Source of the DNA: a virus
Length of the DNA: 34,118 bases
IMG/VR virus record: IMGVR_UViG_3300028897_000232
Coordinates: 1-34,118 of that record
Direction: 5' to 3' (one strand)
The notes beneath the pieces are model-generated. The model had not been told where the DNA came from, made no database searches, and saw nothing but the letters and a program-made list of their open reading frames with translations. A program made the translations under genes and the position numbers. Shown here piece by piece: positions 32,398 to 34,118 of the stretch. Within the stretch, counting starts at the first letter, position 1; each line of letters begins with the position of its first letter.

Positions 32398-32687
32398 ATA
32401 CCCTCCAAAAATAATTCCCAAGGATCTTCTTCGATTAATTCTACTAGTATATCACCGTGACATGGTTTTGGTTTACACCAGCAAGCGAGAGCACAACCTT
32501 TAATCTCTGATAAAGAATCAAGAAGATCCTTCCTATTTTTTATGTACTCTCTATATTTTTCCTTACACTCTTCATAGTTCCCATCTCTGCCTACCTTGAA
32601 AGGATTTCCCCATTTACTAGGTCTTCCAATATAGACAATATCTTGTGATCCTTGATAAGTGGAAATATTAACACAAATAGTTTTCAT
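32394..32687 (-). CDS. DUF4326-family protein
   Basis: A 97-residue protein with the family blocks YIGRPSKWGNPFKVG (about 19-33), CKEKYREYI, and the C-terminal LACWCKPKPCHGDILVELI (about 68-86) with three cysteines and a histidine that could bind metal. DUF4326 proteins are common in phages and act on unknown substrates. It overlaps both neighbours by four bases (ATGA), so the three genes form one coupled unit. Confidence 0.88.
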   Translation of the reverse strand: MKTICVNISTYQGSQDIVYIGRPSKWGNPFKVGRDGNYEECKEKYREYIKNRKDLLDSLSEIKGCALACWCKPKPCHGDILVELIEEDPWELFLEGI

Positions 32688-33145
32688 ACAAAATATTTCT
32701 CTATCAAATCACAAGCTTCATATTCATCATTTACCCAAACATTAACCGCTTGCTGTACAAATGGATGTTTACAGAGATAGTCATTCAAATTGTTTGCAAA
32801 CCCAATTACCGCTTTATCAGGACTATCATAATACCATGCCAATTCAAAGAAAGAACCAAGCAAAGGTTTATTAGGATCATACTGATTCATATTAACAAGA
32901 CCTATGGAAGATCTATCCACGAAAGTACGATCTTTAGGAACTAGTAAATCAATTCCTTCTTGTCTTCCTCTTGCATGTACAGCATAAACCTTTTTCTTCA
33001 ATACATTTTTATTGAATTGATTTGCACATGGATTAATGAATTGAATTTTATCAATTCCCTCAAAGCGATCAATAACATTTTGTCTCCATTGGTAGGTAAT
33101 CTCAAATTTCGGTGAAATTTGTCCTACTAGATAAACAGTTTCCAT
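32684..33145 (-). CDS. Nucleoside 2-deoxyribosyltransferase-like protein
   Basis: A 153-residue protein with a Rossmann-like start YLVGQISP (5-12) and YQWRQNV, and the segment LLGSFFELAWYYDSPDKAVIGF (about 95-116), in which E101 occupies the place of the catalytic glutamate of the nucleoside deoxyribosyltransferase superfamily. Members move or cleave the N-glycosidic bond of nucleosides. It may salvage bases or make an unusual nucleotide or sugar. Its start is three bases after the upstream stop, with GGAGAG upstream. Confidence 0.78.
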   Translation of the reverse strand: METVYLVGQISPKFEITYQWRQNVIDRFEGIDKIQFINPCANQFNKNVLKKKVYAVHARGRQEGIDLLVPKDRTFVDRSSIGLVNMNQYDPNKPLLGSFFELAWYYDSPDKAVIGFANNLNDYLCKHPFVQQAVNVWVNDEYEACDLIEKYFV

Positions 33146-33146
33146 T

Positions 33147-33782
33147 TTACTTCACTCTCCTTAGATAACCTTTTGGATTAAAGGTCATTATGTATTTCTC
33201 ACACCAAAAGTCTGCTTCCCATTCCTCACCATGCATTTTAAGAAAGTCCTCTACTGCTTCGTATGGGCCATCTCCCCATTTCCAAGGAACAGGATGACCG
33301 TTAGCGTGAGTGTCCTCTACGATCATGTAAGAGCCTACAGGCACAAGAGTTGAGTACATAGACATCTCTAGTCTTACATGTTCAAATCTATGATCTGAAT
33401 CCAAAATGACTATATTCTTCTTTCCTCTTGTCTTTTCAAATTTCTCAAAGACCAGAGGATTAGTGCTACCACCTGGAATAAACTCAATTCTTTTTCTCAG
33501 TTTCTCAGGAACTATATCCTTTTTATAGTGTAAAGTAAGATCACATGTCAAGACTTTTCCTTTTCCTATGATCTCTAAAATGGTAGCGTAGAAAACTGCC
33601 GATCCTCCTTTAGCCGTACCAGTCTCTATAACGTAGTCTGGTTTCAGATTCCAAATGATCTCTTGAATAACAAAAGCATCAAACGGCAACTTCCAGCAAG
33701 GAACACCTAGCCATTTTGTCTTCTCCCAAATTCTACTTTTTTCATAATGAATATGAAATTCGTCTACTGCTCTCTTAACCAT
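33147..33782 (-). CDS. CmcI/rhamnosyl O-methyltransferase-like protein
   Basis: A 211-residue protein that fits the CmcI group along its length: WLGVPCWKLPFDAFVIQEII (about 24-43), then VIETGTAKGGSAVFYATILE (about 51-70) for SAM binding, IVILDSDHRFEHVRLEM, YMIVEDTHANGHP and GPYEAVEDFL. This group includes sugar O-methyltransferases. A role in capping or methylating a sugar fits the surrounding genes. AGAGGTAA precedes the ATG, overlapping the stop of the upstream gene. Confidence 0.87.
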   Translation of the reverse strand: MVKRAVDEFHIHYEKSRIWEKTKWLGVPCWKLPFDAFVIQEIIWNLKPDYVIETGTAKGGSAVFYATILEIIGKGKVLTCDLTLHYKKDIVPEKLRKRIEFIPGGSTNPLVFEKFEKTRGKKNIVILDSDHRFEHVRLEMSMYSTLVPVGSYMIVEDTHANGHPVPWKWGDGPYEAVEDFLKMHGEEWEADFWCEKYIMTFNPKGYLRRVK

Positions 33783-33785
33783 ATA

Positions 33786-34118
33786 TTACCTCTTAAAAAT
33801 TAAAGTCAATGAAGGAAACTCATTAAACACTTGGAAGCTCCATTCAGGAATTTTAGAATGATCCAGTAATTTCTCCAATTCTGGAATTATCGGTTTCTTA
33901 TTATATGATGTCATCCAGTCTACGTTATCACGTTCTTTGCTTCCTCCTTCAAATGCTATAATACCTCCTTGAGAAATTTTTGGCCCCCAATATACCATAG
34001 TCTTCTTTAGTACTGATCCATCATTTGAGATATCCATGTGAAGAAAATCAATTGTTCGATCTTGAAAATTACTATGGACATCAAACGCTCTTCCGTAATG
34101 AAGATTTACATAGTGATT
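33786..34118 (-). CDS. C-terminal part of a methyltransferase-like protein (partial)
   Basis: The frame is open to the right edge; 110 residues are visible, ending FPSLTLIFKR. The piece TIDFLHMDISNDGSVL followed by GGIIAFEGG is the motif-IV to post-IV region of class I SAM methyltransferases, such as those next door. An ATG at 34037 within the frame is not taken as the start because the sequence before it continues the fold. The N-terminal SAM-binding part lies beyond the window. Confidence 0.7.
   Translation of the reverse strand, partial: NHYVNLHYGRAFDVHSNFQDRTIDFLHMDISNDGSVLKKTMVYWGPKISQGGIIAFEGGSKERDNVDWMTSYNKKPIIPELEKLLDHSKIPEWSFQVFNEFPSLTLIFKR

Overview
The window is a piece of an AT-rich genome of a tailed bacteriophage whose replication genes are T4-like. 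The basis is a family B DNA polymerase of gp43 length, a gp41/DnaB-type helicase, an adjacent uvsY-uvsW pair, exact T4-type late-promoter octamers (TATAAATA) in front of several gene blocks, tightly packed genes with ATGA start/stop overlaps, and long fibre-like proteins. There are no tRNA, rRNA, integrase, transposase or CRISPR signals. The host cannot be named from the sequence.

Layout. (1) 1-740, + strand: the end of one gene, a small protein, then a late-type promoter followed within 100 bases by two hairpins and a terminator, which looks like a short non-coding transcript. (2) 724-3305, - strand: an operon behind a good sigma70-like promoter, with an ArdC-like antirestriction protein, a zinc-motif protein, a membrane protein, a NADAR (YbiA-like) protein and a 38-residue membrane peptide. 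It is probably an early counter-defence block. (3) 3409-8794, - strand: the replication block, with helicase, a small unknown, an Fe-S type uracil-DNA glycosylase, a mini-protein resembling pieces of terminase and major capsid protein, then DNA polymerase and a terminator. Divergent from it on the + strand are uvsY and uvsW (8879-10748). (4) 10745-15792, - strand: a late-type transcription unit with a scaffold/core-like protein, a run of small proteins sharing an N-terminal hhDK motif, helical unknowns and a metallophosphoesterase. (5) 15798-24950, - strand: fibre genes, including a 2234-residue protein of which well over a thousand residues are serine. (6) 24956-34118, mostly - strand: a surface-chemistry cluster with three glycosyltransferase-like proteins, three methyltransferase-like proteins (one partial), a DegT/DnrJ aminotransferase, a papain-type protease, DUF1353 and DUF4326 proteins, a nucleoside deoxyribosyltransferase-like protein, and one + strand membrane protein between divergent late-type promoters.

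How it may fit together. The early block blunts host defence, the middle block copies and recombines DNA, and late transcription makes virion parts. The most striking idea is that the polyserine fibre and the nearby sugar-transfer genes form one system, a phage-made O-glycosylated fibre analogous in logic to bacterial serine-rich adhesins. That link is inference. Other notable items are an in-frame UGA inside a gene of the small-protein run, a C-terminal tail shared by three unrelated replication-block proteins, a shared N-terminal tag in the small-protein run, and a promoter placed so that the helicase mRNA would begin at its ATG.
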